NCBI RefSeq assembly: GCF_000026185.1
Contig: NC_010694.1
Span: forward strand, 3,286,001-3,350,000
Direction of reading: 5' to 3'
Length of the DNA stretch: 64,000 nucleotides
DNA from: Erwinia tasmaniensis Et1/99
GTDB taxonomy: Bacteria > Pseudomonadota > Gammaproteobacteria > Enterobacterales > Enterobacteriaceae
Both the position numbers and the translations under genes were made by a program. The notes below the pieces were generated by a model, which worked only from the letters and a program-made list of their open reading frames with translations, was not told the DNA's origin and ran no database searches. Positions 9,637-21,509 of the stretch are shown here, piece by piece. Numbering within the stretch: the stretch's first letter is position 1; each line of letters begins with the position of its first letter.

Positions 9637-11571
9637 ATGAAGCGTCTCTCTTTCACAACGTGGAGTATGGGTGTCAAACTTTCGATAATGACCTCACTCG
9701 GTGTAGCCGTGCTGCTTTTAACGCTTACGCTGGCACTCAGTCATAATGCAGCACAGCAGGTGCGTACCCAAACCCTGGCAAATATGACCAACCAGGTCGA
9801 CGGGATTGGCGATATGGCCGGCATGTTTAATGCCACGCTGCGCGAGGAAGTCAGCAACTACGCCGAATTATTTAAGAGTTTCCTGCCTAAACGTTTTTCG
9901 CTGGATGAATCACAACACATTCAGGTTGGCGAACTGATAACGCCAACGCTGCGTGCCGGACTGCGTACCCTGAACCTCGACCAGGTGCTGGTCGATGATT
10001 TCCAGCAGCGTACCGGGGCTATCTCTACCATTTTCGTCCGCAGCGGCAATGAATTTATTCGTATCTCCACATCCTTGCGCAAAGAGGACGGCAATCGTGC
10101 GATCGCCACCCCGCTGGATCACGGCAGTCCTGCATGGCAGGCTATCCAACGGGGCGAGATTTTCCATGGTGTCGCGCTGCTGTTTGGCAAACGCTATATC
10201 ACCCAGTACCAGCCGGTGCAGGATGGCTCAGGCCGCATCATCGCGATACTTTTCGTCGGCGTGGATATCAGTAAACAATATGCCGCCATCCGTGAAAAAG
10301 TGCTGGCGAAACACCTCGGTAGCAACGGCTCTTTCTATGTACTGAATAATGCCGCTGGCCCCCAGCGCGGTAAGTATCTGTTCCACAACGATAAAGAAGG
10401 GCAGCTACCGGACCTTGCAGCGCAGACGCAGCAGCGACTACTCAATCAGCCACGGGGTACGACGGAAACCGTTGATGACAAAGGCGAAACGAAGTTGCTT
10501 TCATGGCTTTATCTGCCTGAATGGAATTGGGTGGTGGTCAGCGACGTCAGCAAAGACAGCCTGTTGGCTCCCGTGCAGCATACGCGCAATCTGTTTCTGC
10601 TCATCGGAGCCACGCTGGTCCTGCTGTTTGCCGGGCTGTTTATTTGGGCGATCCGGCGCTGGCTTAGCCAGCCGCTACACCAGGTGATCAATCTTGCGCA
10701 GCAGTACGCGGCTGGCAACCTGCTGGCCACGGTGGAAACCCGGCGTCAGGATGAGGTCGGCCAGCTGATTGTCGCGATAAACGGGATTGGTAATGGTTTG
10801 CAGCAAATAGTCGCCCAGGTACGTATGGCCGCCGATGAGATAGCCAGCGGTACGGAGGCTATCGTCAGCAGCAGCGGTGATATCAGCGAGCAGATCACCC
10901 GCCAGGCCAGCAGCGTGGAGCAAACAAGCGCCAGTATGGAGCAGCTGAGCGCCACGGTGGAACAAAATGCAGGGAACGTCACGCAGGCACTGCAGCTGGT
11001 CGGTGAGGCTGCTGAAGCGGTCAGTCAGGGCGGGGAAACCGTAGGGCGTTCCGTTACCACCATGTCAGATATCAATTCGGCCGCGCAGAGCATTGCTGAT
11101 ATTACACAGGTGATTGAATCTATTGCCTTCCAGACCAACATTCTGGCGCTGAATGCGGCGGTTGAAGCGGCACGCGCCGGGGAACAGGGGAAAGGTTTTG
11201 CCGTGGTGGCCGCCGAGGTTCGTGCGCTGGCGCAGCGCAGCGCGCAGGCGGCTAAAGAGATCGATCGGCTGATCGTCGACTCGCTGGAAAAAGTGGGCCA
11301 CGGGCACCGGCTATCAGGCCAGACCCGCGAAGCGATGGAGAACATCACCACCCGTATCGAACAGGTGAAGGTGTTGATGAGTGAAATTAATACCGCATCT
11401 CAAGAACAGTCTACAGGCATTGGTCACGTCAATCAGGCGATGGCTCAGATTGGGCAGGCAACCCAGCAAAACAGCACTCGGGTCACCCATTCCGAAATGA
11501 CGGCGCAGGAGCTGAACCGTAAAGGGCATTACCTCAACGAGCTGGTACAGGTATTCAGCGTGAGGTCATAA
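9637..11571 (+). CDS. Methyl-accepting chemotaxis protein with periplasmic Cache domain
   Basis: Membrane chemoreceptor of 644 aa. TM1 at about residues 13-33 is followed by a periplasmic sensor (about 40-315) of the Cache 3/Cache 2 type (AISTIFVRSGNEFIRISTSL, FGKRYITQYQPV, IAILFVGVDISKQ). TM2 lies at about 317-338, then HAMP (about 339-392) and a cytoplasmic signalling coiled coil. The conserved hairpin tip EAARAGEQGKGFAVVAAEVR, which contacts CheW and CheA, is at about 510-530. It ends at VFSVRS without the C-terminal NWETF-like pentapeptide, so it cannot tether CheR/CheB and would depend on other receptors for adaptation. Ligand unknown. Monocistronic or followed by bsmA 43 bases on. Confidence 0.92.
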   Translation: MKRLSFTTWSMGVKLSIMTSLGVAVLLLTLTLALSHNAAQQVRTQTLANMTNQVDGIGDMAGMFNATLREEVSNYAELFKSFLPKRFSLDESQHIQVGELITPTLRAGLRTLNLDQVLVDDFQQRTGAISTIFVRSGNEFIRISTSLRKEDGNRAIATPLDHGSPAWQAIQRGEIFHGVALLFGKRYITQYQPVQDGSGRIIAILFVGVDISKQYAAIREKVLAKHLGSNGSFYVLNNAAGPQRGKYLFHNDKEGQLPDLAAQTQQRLLNQPRGTTETVDDKGETKLLSWLYLPEWNWVVVSDVSKDSLLAPVQHTRNLFLLIGATLVLLFAGLFIWAIRRWLSQPLHQVINLAQQYAAGNLLATVETRRQDEVGQLIVAINGIGNGLQQIVAQVRMAADEIASGTEAIVSSSGDISEQITRQASSVEQTSASMEQLSATVEQNAGNVTQALQLVGEAAEAVSQGGETVGRSVTTMSDINSAAQSIADITQVIESIAFQTNILALNAAVEAARAGEQGKGFAVVAAEVRALAQRSAQAAKEIDRLIVDSLEKVGHGHRLSGQTREAMENITTRIEQVKVLMSEINTASQEQSTGIGHVNQAMAQIGQATQQNSTRVTHSEMTAQELNRKGHYLNELVQVFSVRS

Positions 11572-11614
11572 AATGACCTATACTAAGAACTATCATTCCT
11601 CTGAGGTGATGATC

Positions 11615-11941
11615 ATGCGCAAAGTAGCTGTTGTACTGATAACGCTTTTGCTCAGTAGTTGTAGTCTGTTTGACAATGTCTCCCACACTCCCCCTGTACC
11701 GACTGCCCAGGCACAGGAAATTAGCCGCGCACAAAGTGACGGCTTGCAGCGCCTAAGTACTGCGAGCGTAACGGTCCGTGGTTCCCCGGACGACGCAACA
11801 CAGGCGCTGGCAGCAAAAGCCACTGCTGCGGGAGCCAGATACTACCAGGTTTTGGCGCTCTTTGAAAAAAGGGGATCGGGCATTTGGTATGCCTCTGCGA
11901 TCTTCTATGGTCCGGCAGAAGCGGCCTCTGGCGCTCACTAA
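11615..11941 (+). CDS. bsmA: Biofilm peroxide-resistance lipoprotein BsmA
   Basis: Small outer-membrane lipoprotein of the DUF1471 (YhcN/BsmA) family, linked in E. coli to biofilm stress and flagellar motility. 108 aa. The signal peptide has a lipobox ending LLSSC, with lipid-modified Cys16; the DUF1471 core includes LSTASVTVRGSPDDATQALAAK, ARYYQVL and GIWYASAIFY. The ATG at 11615 is chosen because GAGGT lies seven bases upstream. The ATGs at 11573 and 11609 are too early or too close. It is convergent with rlmB, with a terminator between. Confidence 0.9.
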   Translation: MRKVAVVLITLLLSSCSLFDNVSHTPPVPTAQAQEISRAQSDGLQRLSTASVTVRGSPDDATQALAAKATAAGARYYQVLALFEKRGSGIWYASAIFYGPAEAASGAH

Positions 11942-11976
11942 TCCAGCCAGCGACATAACGTAAAGCTCGAGTAGAC

Positions 11977-12003
11977 TACCGGGGTGCAGAATGCGCCCCG
12001 GTA
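11977..12003. terminator. Terminator between bsmA and rlmB
   Basis: TACCGGGG and CCCCGGTA enclose an 11-base loop, followed on the plus strand by an AT-rich stretch. It serves the two convergent genes. Confidence 0.75.
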
Positions 12004-12006
12004 TAT

Positions 12007-12744
12007 TTATTTCAGGCCGCGCTGGCGCACCGCTTCAAACAGACAAACGCCGGTTGCCACCGAAACGTTGAGCGAAGAGACACTTCCCGCCATCGGAATG
12101 CTAATGAGTTCATCGCAGTGTTCGCGCGTCAGGCGGCGCATGCCTTCGCCTTCAGCCCCCATGACCAGCGCCATCGGCCCGGTCATTTTGCTTTGATACA
12201 GAGTGTGATCGGCCTCACCAGCCGTACCGACGATCCAGACATTCGCTTCCTGCAACACGCGCATGGTACGTGCCAGGTTCGTCACACGGATCAGCGGGAT
12301 ATGCTCTGCCGCGCCGCTGGCCACCTTTTTCGCCGTGGCGTTAAGCGCCGCAGAACGGTCTTTTGGCACGATAATCGCGTGAACGCCAGCGGCATCGGCG
12401 CTGCGCATGCAGGCCCCGAGATTATGCGGATCGGTGACGCCATCAAGGATCAACAAAAACGGGTTATCCAGGCTGTTCAGCAAATCCGGCAAATCGCCTT
12501 CCTGATACTGACGCCCTGGCTTCACGCGCGCGATAATACCCTGATGAACCGCGCCTTCCGATGTGTTATCCAGCATCTGCTTGTTCGCCACCTGAATAAC
12601 GATCCCCTGTGCTTCCAACGCTTTCACCAACGTTTGCAGGCGACGATCCTCACGCCCCTTCAGGATAAAGACTTCCTGGAAACGCTGCGGGTCGCTGTCG
12701 AGCAGCGCCTGTACGGCGTGGATACCAAAAACAATTTCACTCAT
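12007..12744 (-). CDS. rlmB: 23S rRNA (guanosine-2'-O)-methyltransferase RlmB
   Basis: SPOUT-class enzyme that methylates the 2'-OH of G2251 in the 23S rRNA P-loop. 245 aa. The N-terminal substrate-binding domain ([15 protein letters not shown]) is followed by the knotted SAM-binding domain with [29 protein letters not shown] and [18 protein letters not shown]. Last gene of the nsrR-rnr-rlmB unit, 77 bases after rnr, the same order as in E. coli. Confidence 0.97.
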   Translation of the reverse strand: MSEIVFGIHAVQALLDSDPQRFQEVFILKGREDRRLQTLVKALEAQGIVIQVANKQMLDNTSEGAVHQGIIARVKPGRQYQEGDLPDLLNSLDNPFLLILDGVTDPHNLGACMRSADAAGVHAIIVPKDRSAALNATAKKVASGAAEHIPLIRVTNLARTMRVLQEANVWIVGTAGEADHTLYQSKMTGPMALVMGAEGEGMRRLTREHCDELISIPMAGSVSSLNVSVATGVCLFEAVRQRGLK

Positions 12745-12821
12745 GTTTCAAATACTCAAAGGTCATTGATAACGGCGATCTTACATGTCGATCGCCGGAT
12801 GTTCATCGCTGCCGCAATGCG

Positions 12822-15263
12822 TCAGGCATCGTTGCTTTTCTTTGCACGTCTGGCACGCGTGGCGGCCGCAATTTTACGGCTTTTATCTGACGGCTTACGC
12901 GACTTTTTCGCTTTTTCAGCAACCGGGGCGCTATCGGCAGCTTTCGCCGTACGGAACGCGCTATCCGGCTCAAAATTAGCCCCTTTGCGCGGTGCGCGGC
13001 GGCGGCTACCGCTGTTCTTCGCGGCACCTCGCTTTTCGCGCTCGCGCTCAGTTTTACCTTCGCCACGTGGTTTACGGCTGCTGGATATCAGCGCAAAGTC
13101 AATTTTACGCTCGTCCATATGTACGGCATCAACGCGTACTTCCACCGTATCACCCAGACGATAGGTACGACCGCCGGACTCACCGATCAGACGCTGACCG
13201 ACGGCGTCAAAGCGATAGTAATCGTTATCCAGCGTCGAAACGTGCACCAGCCCGTCGATAAACAGGTCGCTCAGGCGCACGAAGAAGCCGAAGCCGGTGA
13301 CGCTGGAGATCACGCCGCTAAAGGTTTCCCCGACCTGGTCCTGCATAAAGTCGCATTTCAACCAGTCGGCAACGTCACGCGTTGCTTCATCGGCGCGGCG
13401 TTCGGTCATTGAGCAGTGCTGGCCAAACTGCAACATCTGCGGCATTTCGTAGTGGAAACCGCCGTTTGGTGTGGTATTGCCCTGTAGCGTTCCCGCCTCT
13501 TTCGCCAGCAGATATTTGATGGCACGGTGCAGCAGCAGGTCAGGATAACGGCGGATCGGCGAGGTAAAGTGAGCATAGGACGCCAGCGCCAGGCCAAAGT
13601 GACCACGGTTTTCCGGATCGTACACCGCCTGCTTCATCGAGCGCAGCAACATGGTTTGTAGCATCTCGTGATCGGGACGGCCGGCGATCTGGTTCAGCAG
13701 TTCGGCATAATCCAGCGGCTGCGGCTTGTCGCCGCCTGGCAGCGTCAGGCCCAGCTCGTTCAGCACGGAGCGGAAACTTTTAATGCTCTCGTCGCCTGGA
13801 CGGTCGTGATCGCGGAAAAGCGCAGGCTCATTGTTCTTCTCAACAAAGCGTGCGGAAGCGATGTTCGCAAGGATCATGCACTCCTCGATCAGCTTGTGCG
13901 CATCGTTGCGCACCACCTGCTCAACGCGTTCAATACGGCGATCGGCGTTGAAAATGAATTTTGCCTCTTCGGTTTCAAACGAAATGCCACCGCGCTGTTC
14001 ACGAGATTTTTCCAGCGCCAGGTACATACGGTGCAGCTCTTCCAGATCTTTCACCAGCGGCTCATAGTGCTGACGCAGCTCCTGGTCACCCTGTAGAATA
14101 TTCCACACTTTGTTGTAGGTCAGGCGGGCAAAGGAGTTCATCACCGCTTCGTAATGCTTATAGCCGGTCAGTTTACCGGTGGCAGAGATGGTCATCTCAC
14201 ACACCATGCACAGACGGTCAACTTCCGGGTTCAGTGAGCACAGGCCGTTAGACAGGACTTCCGGCAGCATTGGCACCACCTGCGAAGGGAAATAGACCGA
14301 GGTGCCACGATTGATAGCCTCGTCATCCAGCGGCGTGCCGGGACGGACATAGTAGCTGACGTCCGCAATAGCGACCCACAGCCGCCAACCGCCGCCGCGT
14401 TTGCGTTCACAGAACACCGCGTCATCGAAGTCGCGCGCGTCTTCACCGTCAATGGTCACCAGCGGCAGATCGCGCAGATCGACGCGGCCTCGAGTGGCCT
14501 CTTCCGGCACTTCTTCACTCAGATGAGCAATCTGTTTTTCCAGCGCTTCAGGCCAGACGTGCGGAATATCATGGGTGCGCAACGCCATATCAACGGCCAT
14601 GCTGGTGCCCATGTTATCACCAAGAACTTCCACGACTTTACCAATGGCTTTGGTGCGGCGGGTTGGGCGCTGGGTCAGCTCAACCACGACCACAAAGCCC
14701 ATGCGCGCGTTCATCAGCTCTTCGGCTGGGATCAGAATATCAAAGCTCAGACGGCTATCATCGGGTACGACAAAGCCTACGCCAGCATCGGTAAAGTAGC
14801 GGCCAACGATCTGGCTCTTACGCGGTTCAACCACGCGAACAACGCGCGCTTCACGACGACCTTTGCGGTCTGCCCCCATCGCCTGTGCGAGGATCATATC
14901 GCCGTGCATGCACATTTTCATCTGTTCGGCAGAGAGATAGAGATCGTCCTTACTGCCTTCAATGCGTAGGAAGCCAAAGCCATCGCGATGGCCTATCACC
15001 TTGCCTTTTAACAGGTCCAGCCGTTCCGGCAGCGCATAGCACTGGCGGCGGGTAAAGACCAGCTGTCCATCACGCTCCATCGCGCGCAGACGGCGACGTA
15101 GCGCCTCAATTTGTTCTTCTCCGCTAATGTCTAATTCTTGCGCCAGCTCTTCACGGCTGGCCGGTTTTTCGCGCTTGTCCAGATGGGCAAGAATGAATTC
15201 GCGGCTGGGAATAGGGTTTTCGTATTTTTCAGCTTCTCGTTCCTGAAAGGGATCGTGTGACAT
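12822..15263 (-). CDS. rnr: Exoribonuclease R
   Basis: 3'-to-5' processive exoribonuclease that degrades structured RNA and works with tmRNA in non-stop mRNA decay; cold- and stress-inducible. 813 aa, as in E. coli. Order: N-terminal helix-turn-helix and cold-shock domains, the RNB catalytic domain with the metal-binding [12 protein letters not shown] motif, an S1 domain ([18 protein letters not shown]), and a Lys/Arg-rich tail. The ATG at 15263 ([10 protein letters not shown]) has GGAGG upstream. The frame is open to 15305, but the extra 14 residues are not part of the family. It lies 34 bases downstream of nsrR. Confidence 0.97.
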   Translation of the reverse strand: MSHDPFQEREAEKYENPIPSREFILAHLDKREKPASREELAQELDISGEEQIEALRRRLRAMERDGQLVFTRRQCYALPERLDLLKGKVIGHRDGFGFLRIEGSKDDLYLSAEQMKMCMHGDMILAQAMGADRKGRREARVVRVVEPRKSQIVGRYFTDAGVGFVVPDDSRLSFDILIPAEELMNARMGFVVVVELTQRPTRRTKAIGKVVEVLGDNMGTSMAVDMALRTHDIPHVWPEALEKQIAHLSEEVPEEATRGRVDLRDLPLVTIDGEDARDFDDAVFCERKRGGGWRLWVAIADVSYYVRPGTPLDDEAINRGTSVYFPSQVVPMLPEVLSNGLCSLNPEVDRLCMVCEMTISATGKLTGYKHYEAVMNSFARLTYNKVWNILQGDQELRQHYEPLVKDLEELHRMYLALEKSREQRGGISFETEEAKFIFNADRRIERVEQVVRNDAHKLIEECMILANIASARFVEKNNEPALFRDHDRPGDESIKSFRSVLNELGLTLPGGDKPQPLDYAELLNQIAGRPDHEMLQTMLLRSMKQAVYDPENRGHFGLALASYAHFTSPIRRYPDLLLHRAIKYLLAKEAGTLQGNTTPNGGFHYEMPQMLQFGQHCSMTERRADEATRDVADWLKCDFMQDQVGETFSGVISSVTGFGFFVRLSDLFIDGLVHVSTLDNDYYRFDAVGQRLIGESGGRTYRLGDTVEVRVDAVHMDERKIDFALISSSRKPRGEGKTEREREKRGAAKNSGSRRRAPRKGANFEPDSAFRTAKAADSAPVAEKAKKSRKPSDKSRKIAAATRARRAKKSNDA

Positions 15264-15297
15264 CGAGGTTCCTCCGTTGTCAGCTGCCGAATAAAGG

Positions 15298-15723
15298 TTA
15301 TTCATTCAGCAAAATTTTGTAGAGCGGATGGTTGTCTTCAACCAGATCGGCCAGGGTGTATTGGTCCAGCTCGCGCAGAAAACTTTGCACCGCTTCATGC
15401 AGAGCTGTTTTCAGACGGCAGGCTGCGGTGATATGACAAAATTCACTGCTGCAGTTCACCAGCTGCAGTGGTTCCAGCGTACGCACCACCTGGCCAATGA
15501 CAATCTCTGCGGCGGGTTTACCCAAAAGAATACCGCCGTTTTTACCACGGAGCGCGGAAACATACCCGGCCCGGCTCAGTTGATTGATAATTTTGACCAT
15601 ATGATGACGTGAGACACCATAAATTTCTGTGACTTCGCTGATGCTGGTCATCCGACCCGCAGGTAGCGAAGCAAGATAGATCAGCGCACGTAAACCATAA
15701 TCGGTGAAACTGGTTAGCTGCAC
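15298..15723 (-). CDS. nsrR: Nitric-oxide-sensing transcriptional repressor NsrR
   Basis: Rrf2-family repressor whose iron-sulfur cluster reacts with NO, releasing genes for NO detoxification. 141 aa. A winged helix at the N-terminus ([20 protein letters not shown], with the recognition region [19 protein letters not shown]) is followed by the three cluster cysteines Cys91, Cys96 and Cys102, at the same positions as in E. coli. It heads the rnr-rlmB unit, so NsrR may also govern its neighbours' expression. Confidence 0.97.
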   Translation of the reverse strand: MQLTSFTDYGLRALIYLASLPAGRMTSISEVTEIYGVSRHHMVKIINQLSRAGYVSALRGKNGGILLGKPAAEIVIGQVVRTLEPLQLVNCSSEFCHITAACRLKTALHEAVQSFLRELDQYTLADLVEDNHPLYKILLNE

Positions 15724-15891
15724 GGTAACCTCAGGAATACAACGACAGCTGGCGTTGCGATCCGCTCATAAGTGTATTTGTTGATAATGATAATAAACCA
15801 GCCCCAGTGTAGCAGGCCAATATATTTAAGCAGCGGGAATAAGCGACAACAACAGACGGGAACGGTAGAGCACCGGTGCGCAGTAAATGCT

Positions 15892-15910
15892 GGCCGGGCA
15901 ACGCCCGGCC
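15892..15910 (-). terminator. GC-rich hairpin after purA
   Basis: GGCCGGGC and GCCCGGCC form an 8-bp perfect stem with a three-base loop, 11 bases beyond the purA stop codon. A proper U-run is lacking. Confidence 0.6.
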
Positions 15911-15920
15911 TGAAACAGAA

Positions 15921-17222
<1,302 letters not shown>

Positions 17223-17346
17223 TCAAAATCACCGATTGCTTAAAAAAGGATTCTACCATCGTCATTTTCCTCTTTCAGCTGTTTTAGCATACGATTGCGC
17301 TCTTTTTTACCTGCAACGCGCTTTGCGCAGCCCCTCAATCACCTGT

Positions 17347-17547
17347 TCACCCGGCATGACCACGGCTCAACATGGAATAGATCACTGCGCCAGCGACGAC
17401 CAGCCCACCTCCAACCCGGCGAAGAAGGCCGTCCGGCATGCGTGCCATACTGATAATCATGCGCCGCCACAGGCGTGGTGAGAGCATCGGTCCTAATCCC
17501 TCCAGTACCAGCACTAATCCCAGCGCCATCCACACGGTTATATTCAT
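17347..17547 (-). CDS. yjeT: Small inner-membrane protein YjeT (DUF2065)
   Basis: 66 aa, two predicted membrane segments (WMALGLVLVLEGLGPML and GGGLVVAGAVIYSML) joined by a basic loop. The DUF2065 family is found next to hflC in most enterobacteria; its function is not known. The ATG at 17547 gives the family N-terminus; the open extension to 17616 crosses the hflC terminator. The terminator at 17574-17603 stands between hflC and this gene, so it relies on read-through or its own promoter. Confidence 0.88.
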   Translation of the reverse strand: MNITVWMALGLVLVLEGLGPMLSPRLWRRMIISMARMPDGLLRRVGGGLVVAGAVIYSMLSRGHAG

Positions 17548-17573
17548 AGTTATTCGCACCGCCATTATTGCCA

Positions 17574-17603
17574 TAAAAAAAGGGCCGGAAAATCCGGCCC
17601 TTT
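17574..17603 (-). terminator. Rho-independent terminator after hflC
   Basis: On the minus strand AAAGGGCCGGA and its complement form a strong stem, followed by a run of eight T. It lies 18 bases after the hflC stop codon and ends the long nnr-to-hflC operon. Confidence 0.92.
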
Positions 17604-17620
17604 GACTGTTTATCATCCTG

Positions 17621-18625
17621 TTAACGCGTGGCGGTAGCAGGGCTCTTCATAAAGCGGAAGAAGTCGCTATCAGGGCTAAGAACCATCACGTCCTGATTGC
17701 TCTTGAAGCTGTTATCGTAAGCACGCAGGCTACGCACGAACGCGTAGAAGTCTGGATCTTTGCTGAACGCGTCAGCAAACAGTTTTGCGGCTTCCGCATC
17801 ACCTTCACCCTGAGTAATCAGCGCCTGACGTCGAGCTTCTGCCAGCGTACGCTCCACCTCATAATCCGCCTGCGCACGCACTTTCGCCGCTTCTTCCGCA
17901 CCCTGAGCACGCTGGCTACGGGCAACGGATTCACGCTCGGCACGCATACGTGCATAGATGGCGTCAGAAACTTCGGTCGGCAGATTGATCTGCTTGATAC
18001 GCACATCCACGACCTGAATGCCCAGCGCAGCCATGCTGTTCGGGTTAATAGCAGGTTCGTTGCCGCTGGTCTCTCTTTCAACACGCTTAGCCACTGAAGC
18101 AATTGCATCATCAGCCGCCGGCGTTGCCACGTCATCATCCTGGCCCGCGGTGCCGGCGTTCAGCGCATCGCGGACGTCAGTAGTCAGACGACCACGGGAA
18201 TCGGTAACGATGTCCTTGACGTCCAGACGACCAATCTCTGAACGCAGACGGTCGCTGAACTTACGTTTCAGCAGGACTTCGGCCTGAGATACATCACCGC
18301 CACCGGTGGCCAAATAGTAACGGCTGAAGTCGCTGATCCGCCATTTGATGTAGGAATCAACGATCAGATCTTTCTTCTCTTTGGTGATAAAGCGGTCGGC
18401 CTGGTTGTCCATGGCCTGGATACGTGCGTCCAGTGACTTCACCGACTCCAGGAACGGAACTTTGAAATGCAGGCCTGGCGCATACACCAGCGGTTTATTT
18501 TCGTCATCGCGCAGAACTTTGCCGAAGCGCATCACGATGCCGCGCTGGCCTTCCTGCACAACAAACAGTGACGCGTACAGCACCACCAGCACAACAATCA
18601 ATACAACGATTAATGGCTTACGCAT
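17621..18625 (-). CDS. hflC: FtsH-modulating membrane protein HflC
   Basis: SPFH/prohibitin-family protein that forms, with HflK, a large periplasm-facing cage around the FtsH protease and tunes its proteolysis. 334 aa. It has an N-terminal signal anchor (LIVVLIVVLVVLYASLFVV), an SPFH domain, then a long coiled coil rich in Ala, Glu and Arg (AEARRQALITQGEGDAEAAK). Starts three bases after hflK, so the two are made together. Confidence 0.97.
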   Translation of the reverse strand: MRKPLIVVLIVVLVVLYASLFVVQEGQRGIVMRFGKVLRDDENKPLVYAPGLHFKVPFLESVKSLDARIQAMDNQADRFITKEKKDLIVDSYIKWRISDFSRYYLATGGGDVSQAEVLLKRKFSDRLRSEIGRLDVKDIVTDSRGRLTTDVRDALNAGTAGQDDDVATPAADDAIASVAKRVERETSGNEPAINPNSMAALGIQVVDVRIKQINLPTEVSDAIYARMRAERESVARSQRAQGAEEAAKVRAQADYEVERTLAEARRQALITQGEGDAEAAKLFADAFSKDPDFYAFVRSLRAYDNSFKSNQDVMVLSPDSDFFRFMKSPATATR

Positions 18626-18628
18626 CGC

Positions 18629-19882
18629 TTATTCTCTCCCTTCGCGCTGGGTATCGGAACGCTGAGCATTCACCCGGCGCTGATCCATAATGTCACCCGG
18701 ACTGAACGATGAACGGCTGTTCGCACGCTCGTTGCTGCCAGACGCAGGAGGCAGGCGCAGCAGACTGCTGCTGCCGTCCTGGGCATTTCCGGTGGATGCA
18801 CCAGCCTGCCCGCGCATCAGCTGGTCCAGCGGTAGCACCATCAGGTTGCTGCCTTTATCGTTAACCAAAACCTTGCGCGTATGGCCCAGCACACGCTCCA
18901 TGGTTTCGATATACAGACGTTCGCGCGTGATCTGCGGTGCGGCCTTATATTCCGGCAGGATACGTGCAAAGCTGTCCACCTCACCCTGTGCTTCCAGGGT
19001 GACGCGCGCTTTATAAGCACGGGCCTGTTCCAGGATACCCTGCGCATCACCACGCGCACGCGGCAGCTTATCGTTAGCATAGGCTTCGGCTTCACGCACC
19101 GCCTGCTCACGGTTTTCACGCGCGGCAATCGCATCATCGAAAGCCGCTTTCACCGCTTCAGGCGGACGCGCCGTCTGGAAGTTGACGTCCAGCAGGGTAA
19201 TACCCATGTCGTACGGACGGATCGTTTCCTCCAGCTCGCGCTGGGTTTCGCTACGCACAACGGTTCGGCCTTCGGTCAGAATACGATCCATGGTCGAACG
19301 GCCGATGACGCCACGCAGGGCGCTGTCAGTGGCCTGACGCAGGCTGTCATCAGCGCTGGTCACGGCAAACAGATAGCGTTCCGGGTTCGTTACGCGGTAC
19401 TGCACGTTCATTTCAACACGTACCACATTTTCATCGGAGGTGAGCATGGTGCCTGAAGCTGACAGCTCGCGTACCGCCTCGACGTTGACCGCACGCACCC
19501 GATCGATAAAGGTCGGTTTCCAGTTCAGACCAGGCTCAACCTGATGGCTAAATTTACCGAAGCGCGTCACCACGCCACGTTCTGCCTCTTTGATGGTATA
19601 AAAACCGCTCGCCGCCCAGATAACGACCGCAGCCACGGCCACAATACTCACCAGACGTCCGCCATTTCCCGCGTTACGCTGCGCAGTACCGTTGCCGTCA
19701 CCGCCTTTTTTACCACCGCCCAGACCGCCAAGCTTACCGCTCAGCTTACGGAAGATATCATCTAAATCAGGTGGCCCTTTATCGCGCCCCCCTTTATTTC
19801 CCCCAGAGTTGCCGCCTTTATTATTGCTGCTTCCCCACGGGTCGCGGTCCTGTCCGTTATTTCCGGGCTGATTCCACGCCAT
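18629..19882 (-). CDS. hflK: FtsH-modulating membrane protein HflK
   Basis: Partner of HflC. 417 aa. The Gly/Asn-rich cytoplasmic N-terminus (MAWNQPGNNGQDRDPWGSS) is followed by a membrane anchor at about residues 77-97, the SPFH domain (SGFYTIKEAERGVVTRFGKF) and a coiled coil ending in an Asn/Ser-rich tail. The ATG at 19882 has GGAG upstream and matches the family start. The reading frame extends to 19921 without support. Confidence 0.97.
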   Translation of the reverse strand: MAWNQPGNNGQDRDPWGSSNNKGGNSGGNKGGRDKGPPDLDDIFRKLSGKLGGLGGGKKGGDGNGTAQRNAGNGGRLVSIVAVAAVVIWAASGFYTIKEAERGVVTRFGKFSHQVEPGLNWKPTFIDRVRAVNVEAVRELSASGTMLTSDENVVRVEMNVQYRVTNPERYLFAVTSADDSLRQATDSALRGVIGRSTMDRILTEGRTVVRSETQRELEETIRPYDMGITLLDVNFQTARPPEAVKAAFDDAIAARENREQAVREAEAYANDKLPRARGDAQGILEQARAYKARVTLEAQGEVDSFARILPEYKAAPQITRERLYIETMERVLGHTRKVLVNDKGSNLMVLPLDQLMRGQAGASTGNAQDGSSSLLRLPPASGSNERANSRSSFSPGDIMDQRRVNAQRSDTQREGRE

Positions 19883-19999
19883 GTTTATACTCCATTGATT
19901 GTGTGTGCGGTGGTATCCCAAAACGGGATACGCATGTCGGGCAAAATCAGGCTGCGTCCCGCCACTGCGCGCGAGCCTCGCTGCCGAAACATAGCCTTG

Positions 20000-21280
20000 T
20001 TAAACAATGAAATCCACCAGCTCCGGTTCCTGCTTGCACAGTCGGCGCCAGTCGATGATCGGCATACGTACCTGTAACCCCAGGCTGCCATCCTCTTCAT
20101 TCCACTCTTTTTCTATCGCCTGCAGTTGGTAGAAGCGACTACGCAACCGTCCTGCCGCCGGCGGGAGACATAACTCAAACTGCGCAATTTCACCCGCTAA
20201 GCGCTCGGTCAGCGCCTGGAATAGCAGCGGAATGCCCTCTCCGGTTTGCGCGGAAAGCCACACCCTGACGGGCAGATTTTCTTCATCACGATCGATACGC
20301 GGTACAAAGCCGTCCAGCATATCAATTTTGTTCATCACCAGCAGGCTGGGGATCTCATCGGACTCTATTTCTTCCAGTACCACGTTCACCGCATCGATGT
20401 TCTCTTCGATCCTGAGATCCGCCGCATCGACGATATGCAGTAAAAGAGCCGCTTCACGGGTCTCCTGCAAAGTGGCTTTAAATGCTGCTACCAGGTCATG
20501 GGGCAAATGGCGGATAAAGCCAACGGTATCGGCCAACACCACTTCGCCTACATCAGCAACATCGACACGACGTAACGTAGGGTCGAGAGTGGCAAACAGC
20601 TGGTCGGCAGCATACACCTCCGCCGAGGTGAGGCGATTAAACAAGGTAGATTTACCCGCATTGGTATAACCCACCAGCGACACGGTTGGCACATCCGCTT
20701 TATTGCGTGCTTGTCTGCCCTGCTCACGCTGTTTTGACACGCGCTCAAGGCGAGAAAGAATAAGGGTGATACGGTTACGCAGTAAACGGCGGTCGGTTTC
20801 CAGCTGGGTTTCACCCGGGCCGCGCAGGCCAATACCGCCTTTCTGCCGCTCAAGATGCGTCCAACCGCGCACCAGACGCGTAGCAAGATGGCGCAGCTGT
20901 GCCAGCTCAACCTGCAATTTACCCTCGTGGGTACGGGCGCGTTGCGCAAAGATATCCAGGATAAGCCCGGTGCGATCGATAACGCGGCATTCGCACAGCG
21001 CTTCGAGATTACGCTCCTGCGCCGGGCTCAGGGCATGATCGAATAGCACCACCGTGGCCCCACTCTCTTTTACCGCATCGGCAATTTCAACAGCTTTTCC
21101 CTCGCCAACAAAAAATTTAGGGTGAGGCGCTTTACGGCTGCCGGTGACGACACGCAGCGCTTCAACGCCAGCGGATGACACCAGGGTTTCAAATTCCTGT
21201 AAATCATCCGTATTTTTTTCTTGCGAGAAATAGATGTGAACCAGTACGGCCTGCTCACCGGCATCATAACGGTCAAACAA
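20000..21280 (-). CDS. hflX: Ribosome-rescue GTPase HflX
   Basis: OBG-HflX family GTPase that splits stalled 70S ribosomes, notably in heat shock. 426 aa. Order: the HflX N-terminal domain ([20 protein letters not shown]), a basic coiled-coil linker ([20 protein letters not shown]), then the G domain with G1 [13 protein letters not shown]3 DTVGFI and G4 NKID. The start codon is TTG at 21280, as in E. coli, with GAGAGG upstream. It lies between hfq and hflK. Confidence 0.97.
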   Translation of the reverse strand: MFDRYDAGEQAVLVHIYFSQEKNTDDLQEFETLVSSAGVEALRVVTGSRKAPHPKFFVGEGKAVEIADAVKESGATVVLFDHALSPAQERNLEALCECRVIDRTGLILDIFAQRARTHEGKLQVELAQLRHLATRLVRGWTHLERQKGGIGLRGPGETQLETDRRLLRNRITLILSRLERVSKQREQGRQARNKADVPTVSLVGYTNAGKSTLFNRLTSAEVYAADQLFATLDPTLRRVDVADVGEVVLADTVGFIRHLPHDLVAAFKATLQETREAALLLHIVDAADLRIEENIDAVNVVLEEIESDEIPSLLVMNKIDMLDGFVPRIDRDEENLPVRVWLSAQTGEGIPLLFQALTERLAGEIAQFELCLPPAAGRLRSRFYQLQAIEKEWNEEDGSLGLQVRMPIIDWRRLCKQEPELVDFIV

Positions 21281-21457
21281 ACTTAAAACCTCTCAATACC
21301 TTGTTGAACCTGCTGTGCGTTGGCCATACTGCGTCAATATCAGACTCAGGATAAGCGTCCGGTGTAAAAACGACATTTTGCACGGCCTGAGATCATATCA
21401 GCTGCGCAATGAGCTAAACCAGACGATATGTTATTACCACTTCGAGACACGCCCACA

Positions 21458-21487
21458 ACGGGGATCCGGGACACAAAGACTCCCCGT
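21458..21487. terminator. Hairpin in the hfq-hflX gap
   Basis: ACGGGGA and TCCCCGT enclose a 16-base loop 23 bases after the hfq stop. It may be a partial terminator separating hfq from hflX; there is no U-run. The gap here is 229 bases, longer than the roughly 75 bases I recall for E. coli. Confidence 0.4.
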
Positions 21488-21509
21488 CATGGAGGAACAG
21501 CCACGCGAA

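Noticed and set aside
12118..13164. 348-codon plus-strand open frame across rlmB and rnr
   Set aside because: Covers the opposite strand of two well-conserved genes and the gap between them; no family resemblance.
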